Positions 32,049-41,700 of a DNA stretch of 64,000 bases are shown in pieces (the stretch's first letter is position 1; each line of letters begins with the position of its first letter). The stretch lies in NCBI RefSeq assembly GCF_013166595.1, contig NZ_JABKKG010000004.1, positions 124,001 to 188,000 of the forward strand, in the 5' to 3' direction. Under the pieces are notes generated by a model that made no database searches, was not told the DNA's origin, and saw only the letters and a program-made list of their open reading frames with translations. Source of the stretch: Palleniella intestinalis. GTDB lineage: Bacteria; Bacteroidota; Bacteroidia; Bacteroidales; Bacteroidaceae. The position numbers were made by a program, and so were the translations under genes.

Positions 32049-34613
32049 TTATTTGACGGCGTTCAGCTTTGTGAGTCGTGGCGCACCGTTCAGTCCTGAC
32101 TCCATGAGCTGCCAGTGAGCGTAGCCTGTCTTTTTGTAGTTCAGGTCGACAAGATTGATTTCCTTGAACTTCCGCCACTGTACACCCTTGCGGTCGAGTG
32201 CCGCGATGCGGTTGGCAGGGAGATTGGTGACCTCAAGTTCGATGGTGTTCTTGCCGTTTTTGAGGTACTTGCCAACGTTGGTCTTGTAAGGCACTGCCCA
32301 CAGAGTGGCAACATATTCGCCGTTGATTTTCACGCGTGCGCTCTCACGGACGTCTCCCAAATCAAGCTGCCATTCGCCTTCGGCGTCGGCAATCTCGAAC
32401 TCGGTGGTGTAGACTCCCGAGCCTGCAAGGCTGTCAACCTGAGCGTCGCCGAGGGTTGTCCAAGAGGAAGGAGTGTCGATTTTGAACTCCTTGTCCAAGG
32501 AAGGGAATGCCACTGTCCAGCCTTTGTCGAGGGAAACGGTCGTTGCGGACGGTGCGTAAACGACATCATTCTTCAAACCGGAAGGCATGTCTGCCTTTGC
32601 GTTGTACGTTTGGAGGATGCATGATTCGCCCGATTCGAGGTGGAGAAGCACCTCTGTTGCGTTGCCGTTCTTTCGTGTCATGGCTTTCCTTACCTCACCG
32701 TTCATAGGGTTGAACAATGCCACACCGTCGGCAGGGACGGCAAGGCGCACCCAGCCGTTGACACCCTTAGGTTGGAGGGACGAGATGAAATAATGGTGGC
32801 CTGTGGCGTTCTTGCGGCGTATTGCGCTGAGTCCGTAGCGGCTTTTCATCTCCTCAGGGATGACATTGGCAGCGTCAAGCGATGTAAGGCAATGGTTTGG
32901 CAGTTCTTTTGCGATGCTGCCGAACAGCTTTCGGCGGTTCTTAAGTTTGCCATAGCCCGGCACATCCTCAGGGAATTGGTCAAGGAAGATGATTTTCGCG
33001 CCCTGTTTTGCGAGTGCGAGGAGCTTCGCCGCGGTCTCGTGAGGCATGAGTTTCACGCTCGGAACGACCAGTGCGGAGTACTCCACTCCTGCCTCCGTGC
33101 GGAGTTTGCCGTCATGGAGCGATAGTTTGCTGACGAAATTATCGCTGATGTAGTCGCAGTCATAGCCTTTGGAGACGATGCTGTTGATAGAGGCGATGAA
33201 CTTCGGTGCGAGGCGGTCCATCTTGTGTATGTCGAAGAGCAGCAGTCCGCCGCCGTTCTCCTGCCACATGTCGTAGATAGGAAGGTAGACAAGGAAATCA
33301 TTGTCCGGCTGTCCCCACTGCATGAAGCTCTGGCAGCGTGTGATGTATTTGAACATCTCCGGAGCGTCATGCCAAATGGAGTTTGTCGGTGACATGTCCA
33401 CGGAAGCGTAGAATTTCCAGCCCGGCCATGCCGCTTCGCGTGGCGAATAGGTTATGCCGTGGAAGTACATATGGTTGATGCCGGCAGTCATGAAGAGGTC
33501 AATCTCCGGCTTGCACTGTGAGAGGGATGTGCGGAAATGCTCCGTGAGCCATGTGAACGACTCCGCCGACACAAGGTTCTTGCCCGAGATGTGAGCAGCA
33601 GAGGAGGCGTATTTCAGCATGGACAGGTCGGAGAAGTTCTTCCTTACGAGCGAGTCCCGGCGCAGTCCCTTGATGCCAAACTGGGAGAGTCCGAAGCCTT
33701 CGCACTCAGGAATGTCGACGGAAGCATAGATGTCGATGAGGTTGGCAGGAGAGCCGTGCGCCTGATTTCTGGTCAGTGAGCCGTGCTTGTGTGCCCATGC
33801 CGTCCATGTCTGTGTGAAGTTCTCGAGGAGAAGTTCGCCGAGTGTCTGCCGGTAGTCAGAGATTATGCGTCGGTTCTCGTCGGAATTCTCGTCGATTTTC
33901 AGGGCTTGTGACGCTTCATTCTTTGTGTCGAAGACCTTGCGCAGCAGTTGTTCGTGCTTGCGTAGGTCGTAGCCGCGGCGCTTCTTGAACTCCTCTAAGA
34001 GGGCAGGAGTCCAGCTTGCGCCATAGACCTCGTAGGAGTCGTTGAAGAAATTGTGAGGGTATGCGACACCATTCTCCTCGAATGCCTTTGTGAAGCGTGC
34101 GAGATAGCGTTCCACGGCACCCTTGTCAAAATGGTCCATGACCCAGCCCTCGCCGCCCGGGGCAGCGCGTTTCACCTTCTGGCCTGTGCGTCCGATGATG
34201 AGTTTGCCGTTCTTGTCGAAGGCAGCCTTGCATGCTGCGTCCTCCTTTGTGACAAGAGGGCCGCCGAAAGGCCAGCCTGTTCCGGTGTTCATGTCAATCT
34301 TCACGCCCGCTTTTGCGCCCACTTTGTTGCAGTGGTCGAGCATCTCCATCCAGCGTTTTGACAGGAACGGGATGTCGTTGGCGTCGTTTCCCTGCACGCC
34401 GTAGATAGGTGTGATTTCCAGTCCGCCTATGCCTGCCTTGCCGTATTCGGGGATAAGGTAGTTGAGATTCTCCTTGTCCACTGCGCTGCCCATCCACCAC
34501 CAGCGTGCGAAAGGTTTCGCTTCAGGCATGGCTTCGGGCCAAAAAGAATCTTGCGCCATTGCTGGGAATGCCGGCAACAGTGCAAGAAGAATATTGTAGA
34601 ATCGTTTGTTCAT
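32049..34613 (-). CDS. GH106 alpha-L-rhamnosidase
   Basis: An 854-residue secreted enzyme (signal MNKRFYNILLALLPAFPAMAQ; start 34613). The N-terminal signature FWPEAMPEAKPFARWWWMGSAVDKENL, then GIGGLEITPIYG and KAGVKIDMNTGTGWPFGGP, is characteristic of GH106. The large barrel continues to about residue 560, and beta-sandwich domains follow (GEWQLDLGDVRESARVKINGEYVATLWAVPYKTNV, a galactose-binding-like fold). It would release alpha-L-rhamnose from RG-I fragments, matching the mutarotase gene in the same chain. It is the last gene of the minus-strand cargo chain, downstream of GH105. Confidence 0.92.
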   Translation of the reverse strand: MNKRFYNILLALLPAFPAMAQDSFWPEAMPEAKPFARWWWMGSAVDKENLNYLIPEYGKAGIGGLEITPIYGVQGNDANDIPFLSKRWMEMLDHCNKVGAKAGVKIDMNTGTGWPFGGPLVTKEDAACKAAFDKNGKLIIGRTGQKVKRAAPGGEGWVMDHFDKGAVERYLARFTKAFEENGVAYPHNFFNDSYEVYGASWTPALLEEFKKRRGYDLRKHEQLLRKVFDTKNEASQALKIDENSDENRRIISDYRQTLGELLLENFTQTWTAWAHKHGSLTRNQAHGSPANLIDIYASVDIPECEGFGLSQFGIKGLRRDSLVRKNFSDLSMLKYASSAAHISGKNLVSAESFTWLTEHFRTSLSQCKPEIDLFMTAGINHMYFHGITYSPREAAWPGWKFYASVDMSPTNSIWHDAPEMFKYITRCQSFMQWGQPDNDFLVYLPIYDMWQENGGGLLLFDIHKMDRLAPKFIASINSIVSKGYDCDYISDNFVSKLSLHDGKLRTEAGVEYSALVVPSVKLMPHETAAKLLALAKQGAKIIFLDQFPEDVPGYGKLKNRRKLFGSIAKELPNHCLTSLDAANVIPEEMKSRYGLSAIRRKNATGHHYFISSLQPKGVNGWVRLAVPADGVALFNPMNGEVRKAMTRKNGNATEVLLHLESGESCILQTYNAKADMPSGLKNDVVYAPSATTVSLDKGWTVAFPSLDKEFKIDTPSSWTTLGDAQVDSLAGSGVYTTEFEIADAEGEWQLDLGDVRESARVKINGEYVATLWAVPYKTNVGKYLKNGKNTIELEVTNLPANRIAALDRKGVQWRKFKEINLVDLNYKKTGYAHWQLMESGLNGAPRLTKLNAVK

Positions 34614-34638
34614 TGTTGGGTTGGTGGTTGTTGGTTTG

Positions 34639-34750
34639 GTCAGTATTGTCAGTAATGACAGTTGTGACAATACTGACCTCATTGACAATACTGTCAATAC
34701 TGCCACTGCTGTCAATACTGTCATTACTGACATAATTGTCATTATTGACC
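34639..34750. repeat. Family A array (A9)
   Basis: About twelve 9-nt units fill the junction between GH105 (stop at 34755) and GH106 (start at 34613), including GTCAGTATTG, GTCAGTAATGAC, GTCAATACTG and GTCATTACTGAC. Confidence 0.85.
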
Positions 34751-34754
34751 AGGT

Positions 34755-35882
34755 TTACTTCAATTTATACATCTCTGCCGCTGCAAGAAGTACGCAACCT
34801 GTGCCATAATCCTCGAAGTCAGGGTGAGAGTCGTAGGTCGTAGGCTGACCGTCCTTTGGCTCTTTTCCTGTGCCCTGTACGTAGCCGATGTAGCCGTTAG
34901 GGTGGATAGCGTCCTTGACTATTGCGTCCCATGCCTTCTTGACCACAGGGTAGTAATCATTGTGGGGCAGTATGCCGTTGCGTATTCCCCATGCCATAGC
35001 ATAGACAAAGAGAGCTGTGCCGGAGGTCTCCTTGCCGCCGAAGTTGTTCGGGTCGTGGAGAGAGCAGTTCCAGAAACCGTCCTCACGCTGGCAAGCCTTG
35101 ATGGCTTTTGCCATGGTCTGCATGTCCTTCACATAATCCTTGTAGTGGATGTTGTCCTTTGGCAGGTCGTCAAGGACACGCGCAAGGGCTGCGATAACCC
35201 ATCCGTTGCCACGGCTCCAGTAGCAGTTCTTGCCGTTAGGCTCTTTGTAGTCGCCGTCGAAGTCCGCGTCGCGCCACCAGAGACCCTCTTTCTCGTTGTA
35301 CATACCCTTGTCGCCGAGAGTGTTGCGAGTGTAGGAATAGAGTCCCCAAGCTTTGTCGAGCAGTCGCTCATCCTTTGTTACGGTGTAGAGTTTTGTGTAG
35401 ATAGGCATGGCCATCTGCACGGCATCAATCCACCACCAGTCCTCGTTGGTAGGGTAGGCGAGCATCATGTTCATGTTAGCCTTTGCGCCCTGAATCATCT
35501 TAGGGTCACCGGCGATGCGGTAAAGGTCGATGTAAGTCTGGAGGCAGCACTGGTCATCGGCATGGTGAGTGGTGTTGCCGTTGCGCGGCTGCCACTTGTG
35601 GTAGTCCGCCCAAGAGTAGGCATAGTCCCAATATTCCTGGCGAGGGCAGATCTCGTAGAGAGCCATCAGTCCTTCGTAGTATACGGCGCGTGTCCACAGG
35701 CTGCTTGGGCGCATGCGCTTGACGAAAGTCGGAAGTGTCGGGTCAGGATTCTTTTTCATGAAATAAGCGTTGACTTTCACTGCGACATCCATGATGTCCT
35801 TGTTTGTCTGACCATGATGGTTCTGTGCCTGGGAGCATAGGGCTGTTGCCAAAAGGGCGATGGATAAGAGTATTTTTTTCAT
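34755..35882 (-). CDS. GH105 unsaturated rhamnogalacturonyl hydrolase
   Basis: A 375-residue alpha/alpha-barrel enzyme with signal MKKILLSIALLATALCSQAQ. It removes the 4,5-unsaturated galacturonate left at the non-reducing end after lyase cutting, so it acts after the PL11 gene product in the same chain. Family features: SLWTRAVYYEGLMALYE, THHADDQCCLQTY, WWWIDAVQMAMP with the catalytic Asp, LWWRDADFDGDY and YWSRGNGWVIAALARVL. Length is typical of YteR-like proteins. Family A arrays lie on both sides. Confidence 0.95.
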   Translation of the reverse strand: MKKILLSIALLATALCSQAQNHHGQTNKDIMDVAVKVNAYFMKKNPDPTLPTFVKRMRPSSLWTRAVYYEGLMALYEICPRQEYWDYAYSWADYHKWQPRNGNTTHHADDQCCLQTYIDLYRIAGDPKMIQGAKANMNMMLAYPTNEDWWWIDAVQMAMPIYTKLYTVTKDERLLDKAWGLYSYTRNTLGDKGMYNEKEGLWWRDADFDGDYKEPNGKNCYWSRGNGWVIAALARVLDDLPKDNIHYKDYVKDMQTMAKAIKACQREDGFWNCSLHDPNNFGGKETSGTALFVYAMAWGIRNGILPHNDYYPVVKKAWDAIVKDAIHPNGYIGYVQGTGKEPKDGQPTTYDSHPDFEDYGTGCVLLAAAEMYKLK

Positions 35883-35906
35883 TGGTTGTGGGTTATGTTT
35901 TTTTGG

Positions 35907-35983
35907 GTCAATGTTGTCAGTTTTGTCAGTATTGTCAATTATGTCAATACTGGCAATACTGTCGCTATTGTCAATACTGACAG
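35907..35983. repeat. Family A array (A10)
   Basis: Eight units (GTCAATGTTG, GTCAGTATTG, GTCAATTATG, GTCAATACTG) lie between the GH28 stop at 36002 and the GH105 start at 35882. Confidence 0.85.
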
Positions 35984-36001
35984 GTTGTGGGTTATTCTTT
36001 C

Positions 36002-37420
36002 TTACAGGAACTCCTCCGGAGTGTCCGACTTGCCGGCCTTATTCACGGTCTTCGCCGCTTTCGGTGCAGCACCGTTTATGACAAGATTCTTCACGCTGAT
36101 GCCCTTGACATACTCCGGATGCCATGTGTCTTTGCCGCCTGTCTCTTTGGCATTGACGTTTTCGAAGGAGAAGTTTTCGAGCGCATACTTGTCGGATGAC
36201 TTAACATCAAAGAACTTTTTGCACTCGACATTGATGTTCCTGAACGTGATGTCATTAACCCGTGACAGTGGCATATCCTTACGCTCCTCAGGCTTGAAGA
36301 ACTGTGTCCATGGCAGAGTAACCACGAAAGCGTCGGCAGAACCGCTGAGGTCTTCGAAGCGTGAAAGCTCGTAATGCTGCGGTGTGTCCGGGCGCATCTT
36401 GAACCATACGACACGGTTGACACCCTCGAACTTTATGCGGCGCATGATGATGTTCCAGTCATGGAGACTCTCAGAGCCGAAGGTGATGCAGGCATGTACC
36501 TTGCCATAGTTGCAGTCCTGTACGATGATGTTGTAGTTAGGGCCGTTGCGCGGGTCTTTGTCGGCGAAAGTTCCCTTGCCGCCTTTGAGCACTACGGCAT
36601 CGTCATTGACACTCATGTAGCAGCCGCTGATGAGTATGTCGTGGCAGAAGTCGATGTCTATCGCGTCACTTGACGGCGCACCGTTCTTCCCGACCATGCC
36701 AAGTCCCTTGGTGGGAGCATAGATATAACAGCCGAGATACTTCACACGCTCGCATTTGTAGAGGTGGTTTGTCCAAAAAGGGCTGTTGATAAGGCTCACA
36801 TCCTGTACGGTGATGTTCTTGCTGTTGGAGAGATAGACCAAACGAGGGCGCAGGGCTTCGAGGTTCGTACACTGCTTGTTGAACTGGCGGCGAATCCAGA
36901 ATTCCTCCCAATAGCGGTAGCCGTTGCCGTCGATTGTTCCCGGTCCGGTGATTGTGAAGCCGTCAACGCCGTCGGCATTCACGAGGGCAGAGAAATACTT
37001 CAGTGTCTGTCCCTCCATGCGAGTCTCACGCATCTCGAAGTCGGCGATGCGGTCGCTGCCCTTCAGGCATCCGCCCTGCTTGACATAAAGGTGTGTGCCC
37101 TGCTTGAAAAACAGTGAGCCGGAGAGGAATGTGCCTTCAGGAATGACAATCACACCGCCACCTTCCGCAGCGGCTTTGTCTATTACAGCCTGAATTGCTT
37201 TTGTCTGCACGATGGCAGGATTGTGGCATACGCCATGTTCGGTGATGACATACTGCCTGCCGAGGGTGGCGATGTCCACTCTCGCCGTGTCGTTGAACCA
37301 CGCCGGAATAGCCTCCCCGTTAGGGAAAAGTTCCTTGACAGCCTGCTTTTTCTTGGCATTTGCCGGAGCGAAAGCCAAGAGGGCGGCAAGAAAAGTTGTA
37401 AGGATTGAAGTCTTTATCAT
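36002..37420 (-). CDS. GH28 family polygalacturonase/rhamnogalacturonan hydrolase
   Basis: A 472-residue right-handed beta-helix enzyme with an N-terminal signal (MIKTSILTTFLAALLAFAPANA). GH28 marks: AAAEGGGVIVIPEGTFLSG, GPGTIDGNGYRYWEEFW, SSDAIDIDFCHDILISGC and VNDDAVVLKGG (the catalytic acidic residues of the NTD and DD motifs), HACITFGSE (the GHG position) and RRIKFEGV (RIK position). It would hydrolyse alpha-galacturonosyl bonds in RG-I or trimmed fragments; exo or endo action cannot be told. It starts 11 bases after the SGNH esterase stop, the tightest coupling in the chain. Confidence 0.9.
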   Translation of the reverse strand: MIKTSILTTFLAALLAFAPANAKKKQAVKELFPNGEAIPAWFNDTARVDIATLGRQYVITEHGVCHNPAIVQTKAIQAVIDKAAAEGGGVIVIPEGTFLSGSLFFKQGTHLYVKQGGCLKGSDRIADFEMRETRMEGQTLKYFSALVNADGVDGFTITGPGTIDGNGYRYWEEFWIRRQFNKQCTNLEALRPRLVYLSNSKNITVQDVSLINSPFWTNHLYKCERVKYLGCYIYAPTKGLGMVGKNGAPSSDAIDIDFCHDILISGCYMSVNDDAVVLKGGKGTFADKDPRNGPNYNIIVQDCNYGKVHACITFGSESLHDWNIIMRRIKFEGVNRVVWFKMRPDTPQHYELSRFEDLSGSADAFVVTLPWTQFFKPEERKDMPLSRVNDITFRNINVECKKFFDVKSSDKYALENFSFENVNAKETGGKDTWHPEYVKGISVKNLVINGAAPKAAKTVNKAGKSDTPEEFL

Positions 37421-37431
37421 ATTGTCTTTGT

Positions 37432-38640
37432 TTAATTTCCGTCAGGTTTGAGGAGCTCCGTCATAGGCGACGGCACCCATTTGAATGTCTTCCAGTCGTC
37501 AGGAGTGGCAGGGGAGAAGTTCTTCCACTCAGCGTTTTCGGCGTCAGTGTCACGCAGATACTTTGCCATAGGGAGGTTCTGCTGCTTCATGCCCAGCACA
37601 ACCATCTTCGCCACCTCATAAGCTCCGTAAGGATTGAAGTGAGTGTTGTCGGCGAAAGCCTTGGTCTGTCCCTCGAAAGTTCCCATCGGATAATGCACAA
37701 GGGCGCGCTTGCTGTCCTCGTGGCCGAGAGTCTCGAAGAAGGTTTTCGTCATGCTGTTAAGGTCGATGACCGGCACATTCTCACGTTCGGCAAGGGCTTT
37801 CATCGCCGCAGGGTAATCGCCGTGAGTGTTCTTGATTGTCTTGTTGTCGCTTTCCCATGCTCGTCGCTGTGTCGGAGTGCAGAAGACAATCTCGGCACCT
37901 GCTTTGCGGACGCGGTCGACGAATATCTTCAGGTTGTAGGAATAGTGATACCATGCACCGAAACCGTCACCCTTGTACTTCTCGTCGTTATGTCCGAACT
38001 CGACGATAACCCAGTCTCCTTTCTTCAAGGTAGCCATGATTTTGTCAAGACGGTTCTGTGCAAGGAAGGAGAAAGCCGCCAGTCCGCTCTCGGCGTGGTT
38101 GCTCACAGCCACCTCTGGGCCGAACCAGCGTGTGATCATCTGTCCCCAGCTTGCCCACGGCTCGTAAGCCTGGTCGACAACGGTGGAGTTGCCGCAGAGG
38201 TAGATTGTCGGCACATCGTTGGCAGGTTCGATATGGATGGAGGCAACGGCAGGGGCTTCGCCGGCGATTTCAAGCGTCAGTTTGTCGTCCCATGTGAAGT
38301 AGTTCTTCTCGCGTTCCTTGATTCTCACGCGCTTGTCGTTTGTGATAAAAGGGCTGCGCTTGTTGACAACGAATTCGAGAGTCTTCATCTCCTTCTTCTT
38401 TGTCACGAGGTTATGCGCCAACAGTCGGCGGTTCTCGCAGCGCAGGGTGGTCTCGCCGGCACGCTTCTTCGAACCAAAAGTGACGCGCACACGATAGTTT
38501 CCGTCTGGGACTTCCACGCTGAGGAAGCCGCTTTTCAATCCTTTTCCGTCCTTTGTCATGTCAAAGTCGAAGGTCTGGGCGTTGACTCCGAGAGCAACCG
38601 AGAGTGACATGAGGAGGAGCAATAAATATCTTTTTGTCAT
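37432..38640 (-). CDS. Rhamnogalacturonan acetylesterase-like SGNH hydrolase (CE12)
   Basis: A 402-residue secreted esterase (signal MTKRYLLLLLMSLSVALGVNA; start 38640). Residues about 20-145 form a beta-sandwich often seen before CE12 domains. The SGNH domain has IYLCGNSTVVDQ (nucleophile Ser; the usual GDS reads GNS), the NHAESGLAAFSF block, EFGHNDEKYKG and a late DNTHFNPYGA with Asp and His of the triad. It would remove acetyl groups from RG-I galacturonate so that lyases and hydrolases can proceed. It is translated just before GH28. Confidence 0.9.
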   Translation of the reverse strand: MTKRYLLLLLMSLSVALGVNAQTFDFDMTKDGKGLKSGFLSVEVPDGNYRVRVTFGSKKRAGETTLRCENRRLLAHNLVTKKKEMKTLEFVVNKRSPFITNDKRVRIKEREKNYFTWDDKLTLEIAGEAPAVASIHIEPANDVPTIYLCGNSTVVDQAYEPWASWGQMITRWFGPEVAVSNHAESGLAAFSFLAQNRLDKIMATLKKGDWVIVEFGHNDEKYKGDGFGAWYHYSYNLKIFVDRVRKAGAEIVFCTPTQRRAWESDNKTIKNTHGDYPAAMKALAERENVPVIDLNSMTKTFFETLGHEDSKRALVHYPMGTFEGQTKAFADNTHFNPYGAYEVAKMVVLGMKQQNLPMAKYLRDTDAENAEWKNFSPATPDDWKTFKWVPSPMTELLKPDGN

Positions 38641-38674
38641 TGGTTTTTGTTGTTTTTTAGGTTGGAGGGGTAAG

Positions 38675-38759
38675 GTCGGTATTGTCAGTGCTGACACTAT
38701 TGTCATTACTGTCAGTGTTGTCAATACTGGCAATAGTGTCAAAACTGACGATACTGACC
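38675..38759. repeat. Family A array (A11)
   Basis: Nine units (GTCGGTATTG, GTCAGTGCTGAC, GTCATTACTG, GTCAATACTG, GATACTGAC) fill the gap between the GH43-GH2 stop at 38775 and the esterase start at 38640. Confidence 0.85.
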
Positions 38760-38774
38760 TTCTGATTTTTCCAC

Positions 38775-41700
38775 TTACTTTGTCGCAAGTTGCAGTTTTA
38801 CAGGCTTCATGCCGTCGCAAGTTGCTGTGACAGAGACCTTGCCTGCTCCCTGTTTTGAGCGCAGGATGACGGTGCAAGTGCCGTTATAAAGGTCACGTGA
38901 ATCGCCCACGGCAAGCTCGTCACTGGCGTTGTCGCCATTGGTGACGGCGATAATCTCGGCAGGACCTTCCACGGAGAAGTGCACTTTGCCCTTTGCAGTC
39001 TGCACTCGGCGACCCTTAGCGTCAAGGGCGAGGATACGGATGTGCTGCAAATCCTTTCCGTCAGCCTTCCATTCGCTGTTGTCGGCTGTGGCGGAGAGAC
39101 GCTTTGCCTCACCCGTTGTCTCTATCTTGTGGCGTGCTACGACTTTGCCATTTGTGTAGGCGATTGCCTCGATGTAGCCCGATTCGTACTTCACCTTGTC
39201 CCACTTGATTCTGTTGTGAACCTTAGGATTCTTGTCGTTCTGCTTCCTGCCAAGGCTCTTTCCGTTGATGCGGAGCTCCACCTCGTCAGCGTTGGTATAT
39301 GTATATAACGTGAATTCCTCGTTATTGTTGCCTTTTCCGAAGTTCCAATGGTCGACAAGTCGTCTTTTTAGCATCTTCTCGTCGTTCCAAAGGAATGAGT
39401 CGCCGTCACTCGCAACGATACCGATGTGCACCAGTGGCTCATCGTCCTTGAAGTAGCTCTTCAGGAAATAAGCGTTCGGTTTCGGTTCGAGGGAGATGTC
39501 AAAGACACCCTGACACCAGCCTTTCTCCGGCCATCCCTGTGACTCGCCGAGGTAGTCAATCATGCCCCAATAAGCCAATCCGAGCACTTTGTCAAGGTCC
39601 ATCTCAAAGTAATTAGGACCCATTCCGGAGGTGTTCGCCTCACTCTGGTAGAACATCATGTGTGGGAAGCGGCGGCTGTCCCCCGGAAAGTACATGTATC
39701 TGTAGTTGTATGACGCGATGTCTGTCTCATGGACAAGCGGTGCAGGCAGAGAGTCGGTCTCCAGACTGCGGTAGCGCGGGTGCATTGCCACTGTTATCGG
39801 ACGTGTCTTGTCGTAACGGCGGAGCAGCTCTTTCTGCAGGCGGTAAGCTGTCACTCCCCAGTCGGCGTAAGGCAGGTTCCAATACTGCTGCAGCTCATTG
39901 CCAAGGCTCCACACGACAACTGACGGGTGATTACGGTCGCGCTTTACAAACTCCGGCACGTCATGCTGCCAAAGGTTTGTCCATTCCTCCCTGCCTCCGG
40001 CATACTGTGTGAGCCATTTGTCATACAGTTCGTCAACGACAAGGATGCCATATTCGTCGCATAGGTCGAGGAATGACTCACTGTAAGGGTTGTGAGCGGT
40101 GCGGATGTGGTTGAAACCGAAATCCTTCAGCATCTTGATGCGCTTCTCCATGGCACGTGGATAAACAGCAGCACCGAGTGCACCGAGTGAATGGTGGTTG
40201 GCGATTCCTTTGAGAAGCACCTTCTTGCCGTTGAGTTTCAGACCGAATTCCGGTGAGAACTCCACGTTGCGGACACCGAAACGCTTTGTCACTTGGTCAG
40301 CCACCGAACCGTCCTCGCGGTAGAGAGTCACCTCAGCCGTATATAGATTAGGTGTCTCACAGCTCCACAGTTTAGGGTTGTCGATGTCGAATTTCGCCAC
40401 CTGATGCTCGTTTGTGCGCATGCGGCGGTCAAACTTTATGGTGTTGAACTTATGGTAAACGATGTTTCCTGCACGGTCAGTGACCTTTGTTCCGACACGA
40501 AGGTTCTCGACTTTGAGGTTGCAGGTCAGTTCTGCCTGTACATTTACGGTAGCTTTGCGGTCACTGACATTCTCGGTGGTGATGTACAGCGGATGACGCA
40601 CGAAGAACTCATCCTTGTCCGTAAGGATAATGTTCACGTCGCGATACAGACCGCCGCCGGTGTACCAGCGTGAGTTCAGCGGTTGCTGAGTGCTTGCCTT
40701 CACGGCGATGATGTTATCCTTTCCGTAGTTCAGGAGTTTGGTTATGTCAATCTCAAAGCCAAGATAACCATAGTCCGTCTTGCCGATGTGCTTGCCGTTG
40801 AGATATACATCGCCAACAAGCATGATACCCTCAAAGTCAAGGAGGACACGCTTTCCGCGCCATGATTCCTCAGGGCGGATGGATTTCCGGTACCAGCCGA
40901 AGCCCATTTCCTTGAATCCTCGTGAGCTCAGACGGCTGCGGATGTTCGCTCCGGCGTCACGGTTGTCCGCCTTCTCGTCGGCAGCCGGTGCTACCCAAGG
41001 CTGTGAAATCTGGAAGTCGTGAGGGAGGTTGACAGTCTGCCAGTTGCCGATTGTGGCTATATCCTCGATACCTTTGTCAGTGGCGGAGGCATGGAACTGC
41101 CAGCCGGAGTTAAGCGAAAGGACGGTGCGCGTAGTGTTTTTCTTGTCCATAATCGCCTTTGACCAGTTCTCAAGGCGGTCATATTCCTCCTTTGTAAGGC
41201 GTAGGAAAGAGCCGTGCTGCGGTGCTTCCACGCCGATGATGTCCTGCGGAGAGTTGAAGTTGCGCAGGTACTTGTCAGCCTTGCAGATGCGGTAATGCTT
41301 CGGGCGTGAAGAGTATTCTATGTATCCGACACGCCATCCCTCTTCGCCGGCAATCTGGAAAGCGGAGACACCCTCACACTTTTTCTTTCCCTCGAAGTTG
41401 ACATAATCGTCCTCGACAGGCTCGCTCCATGGGCCGGTCAGTTTCTTTGCGGTGGCTGTGAACAGTCCCGGTTTGCCGCCTTCCTTCTTTATCATCATGT
41501 GGAAGAGCTTGTCGGACTTCAGATAGTTTATGTCCGCATCGATTGTGGCGTAACCCCAATCGAAGAGGAGGCGTGGCTTTGTGAGTGTTGTGAACGACTC
41601 GTCGGCGTAGGAATAGTACATGCGGTCGTACTTTTCTTCCGCACTGTTCCACAGGGAGTAATAGACGAAATAGCCGCCTTTCTTGCCGTTTGGCCATACG